From JAAEQG01 sp023133475 (GTDB lineage: Bacteria; Planctomycetota; Phycisphaerae; UBA1845), in assembly GCA_030631415.1 (NCBI GenBank), contig DAOVLE010000012.1:1-41563 (forward strand): DNA of 41,563 nucleotides, in the 5' to 3' direction. A program made the translations under genes and the position numbers. The notes beneath the pieces were generated by a model. It was not told where the DNA came from and ran no database searches. It saw only the letters and a program-made list of their open reading frames with translations. This document shows positions 1 through 7,509 of the stretch, piece by piece; position 1 is the first letter of the stretch; each line of letters begins with the position of its first letter.

Positions 1-1
1 A

Positions 2-994
2 GCCGAGTCTTATTCGCTGTTCCAGCGTGTGCGGAACGCAACTTTAAGAACGCCGTCGAAGAGGAAGCGTGCCCGAGCCAAACGAGCCCTCGATCTCGTT
101 TCGTCCATCCGGGATACCCGGTGTTTCGGGGAGATGAACCATGCCGAAGCCAGCGAGCACGAGAGTATCCGCTCGGAACGTCGAACGCCAATCGACCTAC
201 CTGCCCGGCCTGACATAGATGAAAAGGACATTTGGATTCTCGAAGTGCTTGCCGATAAGGGCGACGTGTGGATGTTTCTCGATGAGGCTGGCGTGTCCGC
301 CGCGAAGGCACGGCTTGTTGTGTGGCACATTCTGGAGGAGATCGGCCAGCCCAACACGGAGGTGTTTCCCAAACACGACCGGCTCGACACACGAACCACG
401 TACGGCAACTACATCTATGCGCCGCTGTTCGGCGCGTTGGTTACCAAGGGCCGAACCGTGTTCCTGGATCCGCGTCACGGCCTGACTTCATCGGCAGACC
501 AGTGGCAGTTCCTCGAGGAAGTCGTTCGAGTGAAGGAGGAGCGGCTCGACGAAATCATCGAGATCAACGAGCTGGACCAGCCAAACGGCCGAGCAGCTGG
601 GCTGCCACGAGGGGGGGTACCACCACGACCGTCGGACAAGACGCGTTCCGTTTTTGGCCTTCCACCGTGCGCACAGCGAATGCTCACCGAAGGCGTGAGC
701 GAGTACCAGCGCGTGACCTGCTTCCGCCTTGCGGTCCAGCTGAAGAAAGCGGGCCTGCCGGAGGACATCGCTGTCGCCGCGCTCGCGGCCTGGGCGGCGA
801 AGAACCGGCCCGCAGGAGAGAAGCGCGTCATCGCCGAGGATGAGATCCTCGCCCAGGTAACCGGGGCCTATTCCAAGGACTACCGAAGTTGTGGATGCGG
901 GGACCCCAAGGTTGCCGCGTACTGCGATCCTGCGTGCCCTTTGCGCCGGAAGGAGTTGTGTGGCAGCGACCGTTCGAAGGAACCGACACGATGA
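2..994 (+). CDS. Archaeo-eukaryotic-type primase (AEP), 5'-truncated by window edge
   Basis: The frame is open to the left edge, so the true start is outside; a GTG at 29 lacks a visible ribosome site. The segment around residues 70-100 of the GTG-based numbering has a W-x-F-(D/E) strand followed by an alanine/AR helix, then EVFPKHD and YGNYIYAPLFG with VFLDP. This series is typical of AEP primases of plasmids, phages and TOTE-type elements (the FPK segment is the third AEP motif). The last 110 residues form a helical PriCT-like tail ending in a CGCGDP...YC...C cysteine cluster, probably zinc-binding. The usual histidine before WxF is an Asp here, so activity is uncertain. Its stop overlaps the next start (ATGA). 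The likely role is replication priming of a mobile element. The family is inferred from motifs only. Confidence 0.6.
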   Translation, partial: AESYSLFQRVRNATLRTPSKRKRARAKRALDLVSSIRDTRCFGEMNHAEASEHESIRSERRTPIDLPARPDIDEKDIWILEVLADKGDVWMFLDEAGVSAAKARLVVWHILEEIGQPNTEVFPKHDRLDTRTTYGNYIYAPLFGALVTKGRTVFLDPRHGLTSSADQWQFLEEVVRVKEERLDEIIEINELDQPNGRAAGLPRGGVPPRPSDKTRSVFGLPPCAQRMLTEGVSEYQRVTCFRLAVQLKKAGLPEDIAVAALAAWAAKNRPAGEKRVIAEDEILAQVTGAYSKDYRSCGCGDPKVAAYCDPACPLRRKELCGSDRSKEPTR

Positions 995-1338
995 GGCCAG
1001 ACAAGCACGAGCCAGCCGATTCCGTTCGCCCGACCGTCTGCGATGCTGTCAGCGATCGCCAGCCTGCCCAGGGCGGTGATGCTGAGGGCGGCGCCCACGT
1101 CGCGCTCGGTCAACTGTCCGACCCCTGCACTTCCGCCGACCTCGCCGCCACTTTGGGAAAGTCGCCCAAAACGGTTGTGGACTGGTGCCAGGAAAGGCAC
1201 TACACTCAGATCCCGTGTTTTCGGATCGGGAACCGGTGGTACCACCGGGTGCCCGAGCTGGTTCGTTGGCTCAATGGGGTCAAGAGTGGTCGTATCGAGT
1301 TCCGCCGCAAGCCGCGCATCTCCCGGCAAAGGAGGTGA
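991..1338 (+). CDS. Excisionase-like helix-turn-helix protein
   Basis: This 115-aa protein starts at the ATG at 991, which overlaps the primase stop as ATGA; an in-frame upstream start at 889 would overlap the primase by 100 bp and is less likely. The first 40 residues are low-complexity. Residues 47-95 fit an excisionase/MerR-type winged HTH: TSADLAATLGKSPKTVVDWC, then RIGNRWYHRVPELVRWL, where the second half is the wing that usually reads 'R(I/V)G..W.(I/V)....L..WL'. The C-terminus is basic. Placed directly before an integrase, it is probably a recombination directionality factor or a regulator of the element. The fold assignment is fairly safe; the exact role is inferred from position. Confidence 0.6.
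   Translation: MRPDKHEPADSVRPTVCDAVSDRQPAQGGDAEGGAHVALGQLSDPCTSADLAATLGKSPKTVVDWCQERHYTQIPCFRIGNRWYHRVPELVRWLNGVKSGRIEFRRKPRISRQRR
1328..1338 (+). promoter_or_regulatory. Strong Shine-Dalgarno site for the integrase start
   Basis: AAAGGAGGTGA matches the anti-SD sequence almost perfectly, overlaps the stop codon of the HTH gene, and lies 3 nt before the ATG at 1342. It supports that start and implies coupled translation. Confidence 0.6.
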
Positions 1339-1341
1339 CGC

Positions 1342-2166
1342 ATGGCGAGAAAGGAGGTCCGGTCCAACCGATGGACCAAATCAGAACGCGTCGGCGAGGT
1401 CACGCTCTTCATCAGCCCCCGCAGCCCGTATTGGCAGATGTACTGGGAGATCGAAATACCGACTACGGGCGGCAACGCCCTACGCTCCCGGAAAAGGCGT
1501 AAGGCACATCGCCAGAGCACTCGCGAGACGGATCTGTCGTTGGCTCGACTAGTGGCCGGCCGTAAGAGCGAGGAGCTCTTCAAACGCCGGCACTATCCCG
1601 ACCAGGAACGCAAGCCACAAAGGACACGTATGGGCCCGATCATCGACGATTTTGTGTTCTACGTCGAAACGCTCGGGCGATGTACGGAGTATTTGTCGAA
1701 ACTCAAGGGCAGGCTCCACTGCCTGCGAGTGTGGATGGAGAAGCAACGGTTGTTGTTTGTGCAGGACGTCAGCCCAACCATGTTGCGGAAGTTCCAGGAA
1801 CACCTGCGAAAGGACCGCGGCGTCACAGCATCGACGGCGAACCATTACCTCGATGCCGTGCATAACTTCTTCGGCTACGTCATCTTCAAACGCAAGCTCA
1901 TGTCCGCCCCCAACCCGGCAGCTACCGGACGGCAGGCTGAGCTGGAAAAACACGACGAAAAAGAAGAGTTAGGTCGTATTCGTACCAATCTGCACACCGG
2001 CCGGCCCCTGGGAAGCGACGCCTGGCTGGCCAAACTCGAAACAAAACTAAACCGCCAGGTGAGACCGCTACCGGTAGGTCGGCCCAAGAAAAATAAAACG
2101 CAACCGGAACAGGGGGCGAAGGAGCAAAAGAGCAAAGGAGCAAAGGAGCAGGGCAATGAGCGATAG
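1342..2166 (+). CDS. Chimeric gene: tyrosine integrase N-terminal half fused to a RAYT transposase tail
   Basis: The gene encodes 274 aa. Residues 1-60 are a basic arm-binding-like region. About residues 95-200 resemble the SAM-like core-binding domain of tyrosine recombinases (TEYLSKLKGRLHCLRVWMEK, then DVSPTMLRKFQEHL and TASTANHYLDAVHNFFGYVI). From about residue 208 the protein switches to the C-terminal signature of REP-associated (IS200-like) transposases, RTNLHTGRPLGSDAWLAKLE followed by LPVGRPKK, then a lysine/glutamine-rich end. No catalytic R, HxxR or Tyr of the integrase is present, so it cannot recombine DNA alone. The missing catalytic half lies at about 4136-4706. The junction is near position 1960. 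This is best read as an integrase interrupted by a RAYT-related insertion that happened to keep an open frame; a functional chimera is less likely. Confidence 0.6.
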   Translation: MARKEVRSNRWTKSERVGEVTLFISPRSPYWQMYWEIEIPTTGGNALRSRKRRKAHRQSTRETDLSLARLVAGRKSEELFKRRHYPDQERKPQRTRMGPIIDDFVFYVETLGRCTEYLSKLKGRLHCLRVWMEKQRLLFVQDVSPTMLRKFQEHLRKDRGVTASTANHYLDAVHNFFGYVIFKRKLMSAPNPAATGRQAELEKHDEKEELGRIRTNLHTGRPLGSDAWLAKLETKLNRQVRPLPVGRPKKNKTQPEQGAKEQKSKGAKEQGNER

Positions 2167-2189
2167 TTTAAGAATTGGTCGAAAAATAG

Positions 2190-2201
2190 GTGACTGTCCC
2201 C
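2190..2201 (+). repeat. GTGACTGTCCCC motif (left copy of an inverted pair)
   Basis: This 12-bp motif lies 24 bp after the RAYT-tail ORF. A near-perfect inverted copy, GGGGACAGCCAC (11 of 12 matching), lies at 3713-3724 on the other side of the HEAT-repeat gene. I recall similar GGGGACAG(T/C)CAC strings near RAYT genes in planctomycete-type genomes; that link is recollection and inference. Confidence 0.5.
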
Positions 2202-2259
2202 AATTTCACCAATTTCAATTTCCCTGTTTTTTAGTGTTTTTAGGAGTTAGGAGATAGAC

Positions 2260-3672
2260 ATGGGAATTTTGGATTTTTTCCGCCTAAAGTGGAAACATTT
2301 CAACTCAACGATCAGACCCAAGAGAGATATCGGCCCGCTTGTCGCCGCGCTTAATGATAGCAACTCTAGCATTGTTGAGGCGGCTATTGAAGATCTAGTT
2401 GACTGTGGCGATGCGGCAGTGGTACCACTCATCCAAGCGCTGGACAGACATGAGCGTGCCTCCGAGGTATTGGTCCGACTCGGCAAGCGATCGGTTAAGC
2501 CCCTGTTATACGTGTTGGCCCATAGAGACTATTACGTCGGCGAGCGTGCTGCTGATGTCCTTAGCGAGTTGGCGGATCCGGAGGCTGTATATCCACTTCT
2601 CCTTGTGGTGGCGCAGAAGGAGCGGGCTGCTGTGGATGCTGCTATAGAAGAGATAGGGATTTCGCACGACCCTGAAGTGAGTCATTTGCAAGACGGGATG
2701 GGGTCGCAGGAGGACGCGTTCGACGTAGATGTTGCCGCAGAGAAATTAGCAAAATCCCGCGACTTTGGGGCCGCATACACGGCTCTTTTGGGAGACTGGG
2801 TGGTGTCGATGGGTCAAAGCGCACGCGCGCGCGACCAGGCGCGGAGGGCCATCTTCCGGACTGGCGAAGCGGCCATACCGCCACTTATCGAAGCGCTTCG
2901 GGTTACGGATGGCAACGTACAGCGGAAAGCGGAGGACAGACTAAGCGATATACTTGATGGGGGCAATGTTGATGCCAACCATTGGCATGCGAAGTTCGTC
3001 GAACTCCTCGGCGACGCAGCGTCAAACGTTCGTGCCATCGCAGCGCATGCCCTGGGCGCGATGCAATATCGCCCCGCCCTGCATTCCTTGATCGAGGTAT
3101 TAGGAGACGAGAGTTCGAAGGTGCGAGCCGAGGCAGCGTGGGCTCTTGGCACCTTTGGGGATCCGCAGGCGGTGAGCGCGCTGATAGAATCGTTGAGCGA
3201 TAAGGACTATGACTTTCTCATCAAAGCGGCGGAGGCTTTGGGCAAGTTGGGCGATGAGCGAGCGGTCGAGGCACTTGTTCCTCTCTTGACGGAAGGAGCC
3301 CGCGACGCCGCAGCAGCAGCGCTTGCCAAGTTCGGTGATGAACGGGCGATCGAGCCTCTAGTGCAGAGGTTAACGAGAGACGGATGTTTGTACGCGGGGG
3401 ACTGGGGAATTGAAGCCTTGAGGAAATTCGGGCGCGCGGCAGTGAAGCCACTTGTTCGCGCGCTCGACAGTGAGTCTGTGCGGAGCTATAACCGCCACCA
3501 CGTCGTTCAACTCCTCGGAGAACTTGGCGATAGAAGTGCAACCACCGCACTTGTCAAGCTGCTATCGCAGAAGGGCGACCTTTCTACCGAAACGCGCGAG
3601 GCGGCTGCAAAGGCGCTCGAACGACTTTGGGGCAGCAACTGGCGAGATCAGCTCAGTAGTGGGAAAGGGTAG
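2260..3672 (+). CDS. HEAT-repeat (PBS-lyase-type) protein
   Basis: This 470-aa protein has no signal peptide. The ATG at 2260 is preceded by TTAGGAGATAG, a reasonable ribosome site. Almost the whole length is a string of about 30-residue helical repeats with the pattern VxPLIxAL followed by VRxxAAxALGxxGD, for example near residues 55, 85, 210, 265-320, 335-380 and 395-450. Such PBS-lyase/HEAT solenoids act as protein-binding scaffolds; no catalytic motif is visible. The gene is not related to its neighbours. It sits inside the interrupted integrase gene, between a RAYT tail and an ISAs1 remnant, with inverted GTGRCTGTCCCC motifs at either side, so it looks like passenger DNA. The start region is noticeably more A+T-rich than the primase and HTH genes. 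The partner or process is unknown. Confidence 0.75.
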   Translation: MGILDFFRLKWKHFNSTIRPKRDIGPLVAALNDSNSSIVEAAIEDLVDCGDAAVVPLIQALDRHERASEVLVRLGKRSVKPLLYVLAHRDYYVGERAADVLSELADPEAVYPLLLVVAQKERAAVDAAIEEIGISHDPEVSHLQDGMGSQEDAFDVDVAAEKLAKSRDFGAAYTALLGDWVVSMGQSARARDQARRAIFRTGEAAIPPLIEALRVTDGNVQRKAEDRLSDILDGGNVDANHWHAKFVELLGDAASNVRAIAAHALGAMQYRPALHSLIEVLGDESSKVRAEAAWALGTFGDPQAVSALIESLSDKDYDFLIKAAEALGKLGDERAVEALVPLLTEGARDAAAAALAKFGDERAIEPLVQRLTRDGCLYAGDWGIEALRKFGRAAVKPLVRALDSESVRSYNRHHVVQLLGELGDRSATTALVKLLSQKGDLSTETREAAAKALERLWGSNWRDQLSSGKG

Positions 3673-3712
3673 AGAGGGTGTACATTGTCTTGTCGTAAAC
3701 CGGTGTTAAACC

Positions 3713-3724
3713 GGGGACAGCCAC
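3713..3724 (-). repeat. GGGGACAGCCAC motif (right, inverted copy)
   Basis: This is the inverted partner of the motif at 2190-2201 and starts 40 bp after the HEAT gene stop. Just before it is a short direct repeat (TAAACCGG twice at about 3697-3714). The rest of 3725-3881 holds no gene that I can see, apart from the non-coding end of the ISAs1 remnant. Confidence 0.45.
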
Positions 3725-3881
3725 GAATGGCACTGCCGGGCTTTTTGATGCTTTTATGGCGGGCGGAGATTAGGTGGCGCGCATAGGGCAAGTGTTACGA
3801 TACCCTCAGGTTAGCGCCGTCCAACTATCAATAACCCATCGATTGGACTGTGATTTGCCTGCGGGGGCAGGGCGATCACAT

Positions 3882-4130
3882 CTAATTTTTTTGGGTTATG
3901 ATTTTCAATAGGTAATCCGGGTTTTTGCAGGCTTTTAGGCGTTTGGAGGGAGCGCCTTGTTTGATGGTTTTGTTTTGGCGGAGCAGGTTTAGGGCCAAGC
4001 GGCGTAAACGGGACATGTTTTCGGCGCAATTGCCGCTGCGGTGGCGTTGATTGTCCTCGTTGAAGCAAACATCCACGGACCAGTGCAGCCTGTTTTCTAT
4101 GCCCCAGTGGCCGCGGATGTAGCCTAGCAT
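3882..4130 (-). pseudogene. ISAs1-family transposase, C-terminal remnant
   Basis: Read on the minus strand, about 80 residues match the end of ISAs1/H-repeat transposases: IRGHWGIENRLHWSVDVCF, then EDNQRHRSGN, RLRRLALNLLRQ and a final KRLKA...YLLKI. In the family this part carries the Glu of the catalytic triad (here the E of GIEN). Upstream of about 4130 the frame continues only as antisense of the integrase gene, so the N-terminal 75-80% of the transposase is missing. Downstream (3841-3881) lies a G+C-rich inverted stretch that may be the end of the IS. It is non-functional. Confidence 0.75.
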
Positions 4131-4135
4131 TGACC

Positions 4136-4706
4136 GGGCGTCTTGGCCATCCAGCAGGTAGGCGATATCAACTTGCAGGATCGCGAGATCATCCTGGACA
4201 TCAAGAAGCCCGATCCGCAGCGGGTCCGGCCGGAGCTGAAGCGGCGTTGCCTCACAGCCGAGCGTCTCTGGATTCCCAAGAGCCGGGCGGCACGCCGTCC
4301 GATCCACATTTCGGACCGGCTGGCGCGGGTTATCGCTTCGATGGGACTCGGGCAACCCTCGGACTGGGTGTTTCTCAACGAGGTGGGCTCCCAGATAGCC
4401 GAGAACAAGACACTTGATCGGCTGAAGCGATACGCCCTGGAAGCAGGCGTGCTCGTGGAGACCAACCCCAGGACGGGCAAACCCTGGTCGAGGCTACGCT
4501 GGCATTGGCTTCGGCACTATCACCGGACGCGGGCCCACGTCAGTGAGATACGTCGGGAGGTGTCCAAGGTGGCTATGGGACACGCAGCCGACCCAATCCA
4601 CGACCATTATCGCGGGCTGGATCGGTTCGCCTTCCATGCTGAGTACGCCAAGTTCGACAGCGGGATCGACGACGCGTTGTTGCCCCAGAAAGGCCCATTA
4701 AAGTGA
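4136..4706 (+). pseudogene. Tyrosine integrase, C-terminal catalytic half (detached from its N-terminus)
   Basis: The open stretch, with an in-frame ATG at 4143, encodes about 187 residues of a tyrosine recombinase catalytic domain: VGDINLQDREIILDI (the beta-sheet after Arg-I), a basic RAARRPIHI strand, then W-HWLRH (the HxxR box), VAMGHAADPIHDHY (the conserved His and the Tyr nucleophile) and an acidic tail. The segment with the first catalytic arginine (usually GLRxxE) is missing, as is the core-binding domain, which is found at 1342-1960 on the same strand. The two halves are separated by about 2.2 kb of inserted DNA, and roughly 30-60 residues between them appear lost. No ribosome site precedes 4143. 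It is probably non-functional as an integrase. Confidence 0.7.
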
Positions 4707-4776
4707 GAATCGCTGGGTACTGACTGGGCGCGCCTGTTTTTGTGCTTGTAACTCTTGTTTTGACAAGACGTTATCA

Positions 4777-4806
4777 ATTGGAGGCGGGGGGAATCGAATC
4801 TCCATC
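4777..4806 (-). other. tmRNA/tRNA 3'-end fragment, probable attachment site
   Basis: On the minus strand the sequence ends TTCGATTCCCCCCGCCTCCA, that is, a T-loop (TTCGATT), a 3' T-stem, a 7-nt acceptor strand CGCCTCC and discriminator A. The U at position 70 and A73 would fit the alanine-type acceptor of tmRNA; a tRNA-Ser-like end is the alternative. The 5' T-stem half is degenerate and I found no matching tmRNA or tRNA body in the 350 bp upstream. A 3'-end copy right after an integrase is what site-specific integration leaves behind. Confidence 0.45.
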
Positions 4807-5162
4807 CGATTTCGGGAGCCCTTGTCATATAAGCAGTTACGATCACCATATTGGTCATTCTAGGGATGTTTCTAGGGAACCTATCAGGCTATTCTCCTGT
4901 CTGTTGTGCGTGCCCCACACGCCAGCGTCGGCCAACAACGCCATTGGAATGAGAGATTGGCGTCAACCAAGCCAAGATGCTGGCCGGGCACCGCATTGGG
5001 AGGCGTACCTGTTCAGCCCCATCGACGCCGACGCTGAACGCAAAGCCAAGTTACGTCGTCGTCGGAAAACGAAGGTGCAGCCGTCCCAACGCTGTCGTCG
5101 CAAACGCGAGCCGCCCCTCGGAGTCGCCACAGCCCTCTGGATTCGTGGACCGTTTGCGCGTT
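4807..5162. other. Gene-poor spacer
   Basis: I see no credible gene here. The plus-strand ORF at 4742-5236 has no family resemblance, runs through the tRNA-like fragment, and its middle is arginine/lysine-rich in the way antisense ORFs often are. No terminator or promoter stands out. Confidence 0.4.
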
Positions 5163-5810
5163 TCATGTATGTAGACCTTTATCTTCCATCATATCCAGTT
5201 CTTCAGTTGTTGCGTCTCGTCTCAGAAGAACCTTGATTATGAGTGCGTTCAGTTGTCGTACACTTGCGTGGGCTGATTGGAGATCAGCGGAATCTGATGC
5301 GTTATGGCGAATAAGCTGACATACCGACACCTTGGCATCTATCAGTTTGCGCAGAAGCAGAAGTATTGACCTTTCCTTGTCTAGCGCCGCCTGGTCAACC
5401 GAAGCAACTTTCCCACGCGCCTTTTTCTTCTTCTTCTTTTTCCACTTTGTATTCTTGTGGTAGTGCTTTGGTTTTTTCGTTCGGGGACTCCTGAGAACAG
5501 ACGCGATCAATTCCACATGGGCGGCGTCAATAAATCCAATGTTTCTCTTCTCGCCATAGTCGGTTACTTCGTGATTCACCAGAATCTTGACATTCGGTGG
5601 ACGATCCTCAAGTCGCTTGATGGCTTTTCGGATGGCATCGGGACTCACCCACAGTTTCCTTGCGACCTCCGAAACATTCAGTGTATTTGGAGGCCGATCC
5701 GGATACCGCCTGCGCGTCTTCCAGAACTCTATCAACTCCAAGACTTGTTTCCCGGTAAACTTCCGTACGGTTCCGGGAGGACCTGATTCGATACCAGCCT
5801 TCTTGGCCAC
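5163..5810 (-). CDS. Small HTH protein with a lysine-rich middle, unknown role
   Basis: This 215-aa protein has a GTG start at 5810. Residues 45-75 (LNVSEVARKLWVSPDAIRKAIKRLED) read as a helix-turn-helix of the type that recognises DNA or feeds a recombinase. About residues 110-135 are strongly basic (HYHKNTKWKKKKKKKARGK). The C-terminal third is predicted helical and leucine-rich. No ribosome site is evident before the GTG and the start abuts an IS66 scrap on the other strand, so the N-terminus may have been altered. I do not recognise a family. A DNA-binding regulator or accessory protein of a mobile element is the simplest inference. Confidence 0.45.
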   Translation of the reverse strand: MAKKAGIESGPPGTVRKFTGKQVLELIEFWKTRRRYPDRPPNTLNVSEVARKLWVSPDAIRKAIKRLEDRPPNVKILVNHEVTDYGEKRNIGFIDAAHVELIASVLRSPRTKKPKHYHKNTKWKKKKKKKARGKVASVDQAALDKERSILLLLRKLIDAKVSVCQLIRHNASDSADLQSAHASVRQLNALIIKVLLRRDATTEELDMMEDKGLHT

Positions 5811-5950
5811 ACGGCGAAGGGCGCACGATGGCGCTGTTTTTCACGGGGCGCAAGCACGCCGAGGAGAATCTGATGGACGTTCTCAACCACAGAGCCTCGG
5901 CACTGATCGTACGCGGAACCATTCACTCCCTCCACGCCAGATCCTGCGCC
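5807..5950 (+). pseudogene. IS66-family transposase fragment
   Basis: About 45 plus-strand codons read MALFFTGRKHAEENLMDVLNHR, close to the IS66 transposase segment normally seen as '(A/V)xFFTGRxHAGENL..LL..R' in its catalytic domain. After roughly 5910 the similarity fades and the frame runs into the end of livF on the other strand. It is only a scrap of a protein of about 500 aa and is non-functional. Confidence 0.55.
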
Positions 5951-5988
5951 CCCAAACAGATTATGCATGCTTACCGGAAGGACACCAT

Positions 5989-6711
5989 CTACAGGTACAC
6001 CTCGCGGAGCGTCGCCTCATCTGTAAGTGATTCAGAGAGCCCCGAGAAGGACACGAGGCCGTTGCGAAGGACGTACACGCGTTGGGCAATCCTGAGAACC
6101 TCACGGACCTTCTGCTCCACGATCAGGACGGCCACGCGCTTGTCTTCTGCGATTTCCCGAATGCGGCCTAGCGCCTCGGATACCAGCGGTGGAGCAAGGC
6201 CGAGCGACGGCTCGTCGAGCAGCAGAACACGGGGGTTCAGCACCAGCGCGTTAGCCAGGGCAAGCATCTGCTTCTCGCCGCCGGACAGCGTGCCAGCCCG
6301 CTGCCGAAGACGAGGCTTGATGGCCGGAAAGAGCGTGAAGACCCGCTCGATCCCTTCATTCAACTCGCGCTTGTCGCGCAACGTCACACCGCCCATTTCA
6401 AGGTTCTCGCGAACCGAAAGGTCGGTGAAGACGCGATTTCCCTGCGGAACGAATGCCACACCGAAGCGGAGCAGCTCGCGCGGCGTGGGGGACTCCAGTT
6501 GTTTGCCGTCCAGAAACACGCTCCCCTCCCAGACCGGCAATAGGCCAAAGATGGCCTTGAGCAGCGTGGACTTGCCGGCGCCGTTGTGTCCGATCAGAGC
6601 CACAATCTCCCCCGGCTCCACGTCAAGGCCCACGCCGTTGACGACCTGCTTCTTGCCGTAGCCGGTGACCAGGCCGTCAACGTTCAGGAGCTTGGCGTTC
6701 CCGTCATCCAA
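5989..6711 (-). CDS. livF: Branched-chain-type (HAAT) ABC transporter ATPase LivF
   Basis: At 240 aa this is the usual length of LivF. The Walker A motif GHNGAGKST is at residues 41-49, the ABC signature LSGGEKQ near 143, Walker B RVLLLDEPSLGLAPP near 160, then the H/Q-loop region VLIVEQKV. LSGGE plus LAPP is typical of LivF rather than LivG. With LivG it powers the LivHM permease at the inner face of the membrane. It is the last gene of the minus-strand operon; its start overlaps the end of livG by 8 bp. I see no clear terminator after it. The transported substrate need not be a branched-chain amino acid: this subfamily also takes up urea, amides and short peptides. Confidence 0.9.
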   Translation of the reverse strand: MDDGNAKLLNVDGLVTGYGKKQVVNGVGLDVEPGEIVALIGHNGAGKSTLLKAIFGLLPVWEGSVFLDGKQLESPTPRELLRFGVAFVPQGNRVFTDLSVRENLEMGGVTLRDKRELNEGIERVFTLFPAIKPRLRQRAGTLSGGEKQMLALANALVLNPRVLLLDEPSLGLAPPLVSEALGRIREIAEDKRVAVLIVEQKVREVLRIAQRVYVLRNGLVSFSGLSESLTDEATLREVYL

Positions 6712-7453
6712 CGTATGCCTCCATGATCTCCGGGCGCTCCAGCACTTCGCTCGGGGGTCCTTGGGCGATCACTTGGCCATTGTCCATCACAATGACGACG
6801 TCAGCCACTTGCCGCACAGCCGCAATATCGTGCTCGATGAACACGATCAGCTTCCCCTCGTCCCGAAGACGCCGGAGCAGCCCAAGAATCTGCTCCACCA
6901 TTTCCGGGTGGACGCCGGCTACAGGCTCGTCAAGCAATAAAACGCGAGCCTCGGTTGCCAGACAGCACGCAAGCGTCAGCAGCTTCTGCTGGCCGTAGGA
7001 CAGTTCACCAGCGGGGTCCGAGGCCTTCTCCTCCAGCCCGACGAATCGCAGAGTTCGCATCGCCTCTTCACGGTTCCGCGTCTCCTCCTCTGCCACACCG
7101 AAGCGCAGTAGGGCCGGCAACAGCCTCTCCCCCCGCTGGTTCGGCCGGGCGAGCATCACGTTGTCCAGAACCGACACCTGCTGGATAAGCCGCAAATCCT
7201 GGAATGTCCGGGCGATCCCCAGCCGAGCAATTCTGTGCGGTGCCAGCCGAGTGATCTCACGATTGCCAAAGAGGCAGCGCCCCGCCTCCGGTCGGAGGAA
7301 TCCAGTTAGCACGTTGATGAGTGTTGTTTTCCCGGCGCCATTCGGCCCAATCACCGCCGCGATCCCTGAGGTTGGAAAGCACACGCCGACCTTCTCAAGC
7401 GCCTGCACGCCGTCAAAGGACTTGCTCAGACTCTCGCAGCAAAGCGTTTCCAT
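6704..7453 (-). CDS. livG: Branched-chain-type ABC transporter ATPase LivG
   Basis: This 249-aa ATPase has Walker A GPNGAGKTT at residues 36-44, the characteristic LivG early loop (DVLTGFLRPEAGRCLFGNREI-like), signature LSYGQQKLL near 157, Walker B RVLLLDEPVAGVHPE, and switch histidine in VFIEHDIAAV. The long insertion after TFQDLRLI is typical of LivG. It pairs with LivF. It lies 56 bp after livM and overlaps livF by 8 bp. Confidence 0.9.
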   Translation of the reverse strand: METLCCESLSKSFDGVQALEKVGVCFPTSGIAAVIGPNGAGKTTLINVLTGFLRPEAGRCLFGNREITRLAPHRIARLGIARTFQDLRLIQQVSVLDNVMLARPNQRGERLLPALLRFGVAEEETRNREEAMRTLRFVGLEEKASDPAGELSYGQQKLLTLACCLATEARVLLLDEPVAGVHPEMVEQILGLLRRLRDEGKLIVFIEHDIAAVRQVADVVIVMDNGQVIAQGPPSEVLERPEIMEAYVG

Positions 7454-7509
7454 GTCCCTCGTTCTCGCCTAGCGTAGCCCGCCAAGCGTAGATCGCATGG
7501 TAGAATCCG

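Larger units (their letters stand above)
1..4800 (+). mobile_element. Remnant of an integrative element ending at a tmRNA/tRNA-type attachment site
   Basis: A primase-like gene, an excisionase-like HTH gene and a tyrosine integrase follow one another on the plus strand. The catalytic half of the integrase ends about 70 bp before a tmRNA/tRNA 3'-end sequence on the minus strand, which is the usual arrangement of int next to att. The left end lies outside the window. The element is decayed: its integrase is broken by later insertions (RAYT tail, HEAT gene, ISAs1 scrap). The extent is inferred from gene content; I saw no direct repeat marking the other end. Confidence 0.45.

Noticed and set aside
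4776..5140. Complete tmRNA gene on the minus strand
   Set aside because: Only the 3' acceptor/T-loop end is seen; no paired 5' acceptor strand or tag-reading frame was found in the expected interval.
4742..5236. 164-aa plus-strand ORF
   Set aside because: It runs across the tRNA-like fragment, lacks a ribosome site and resembles no family.
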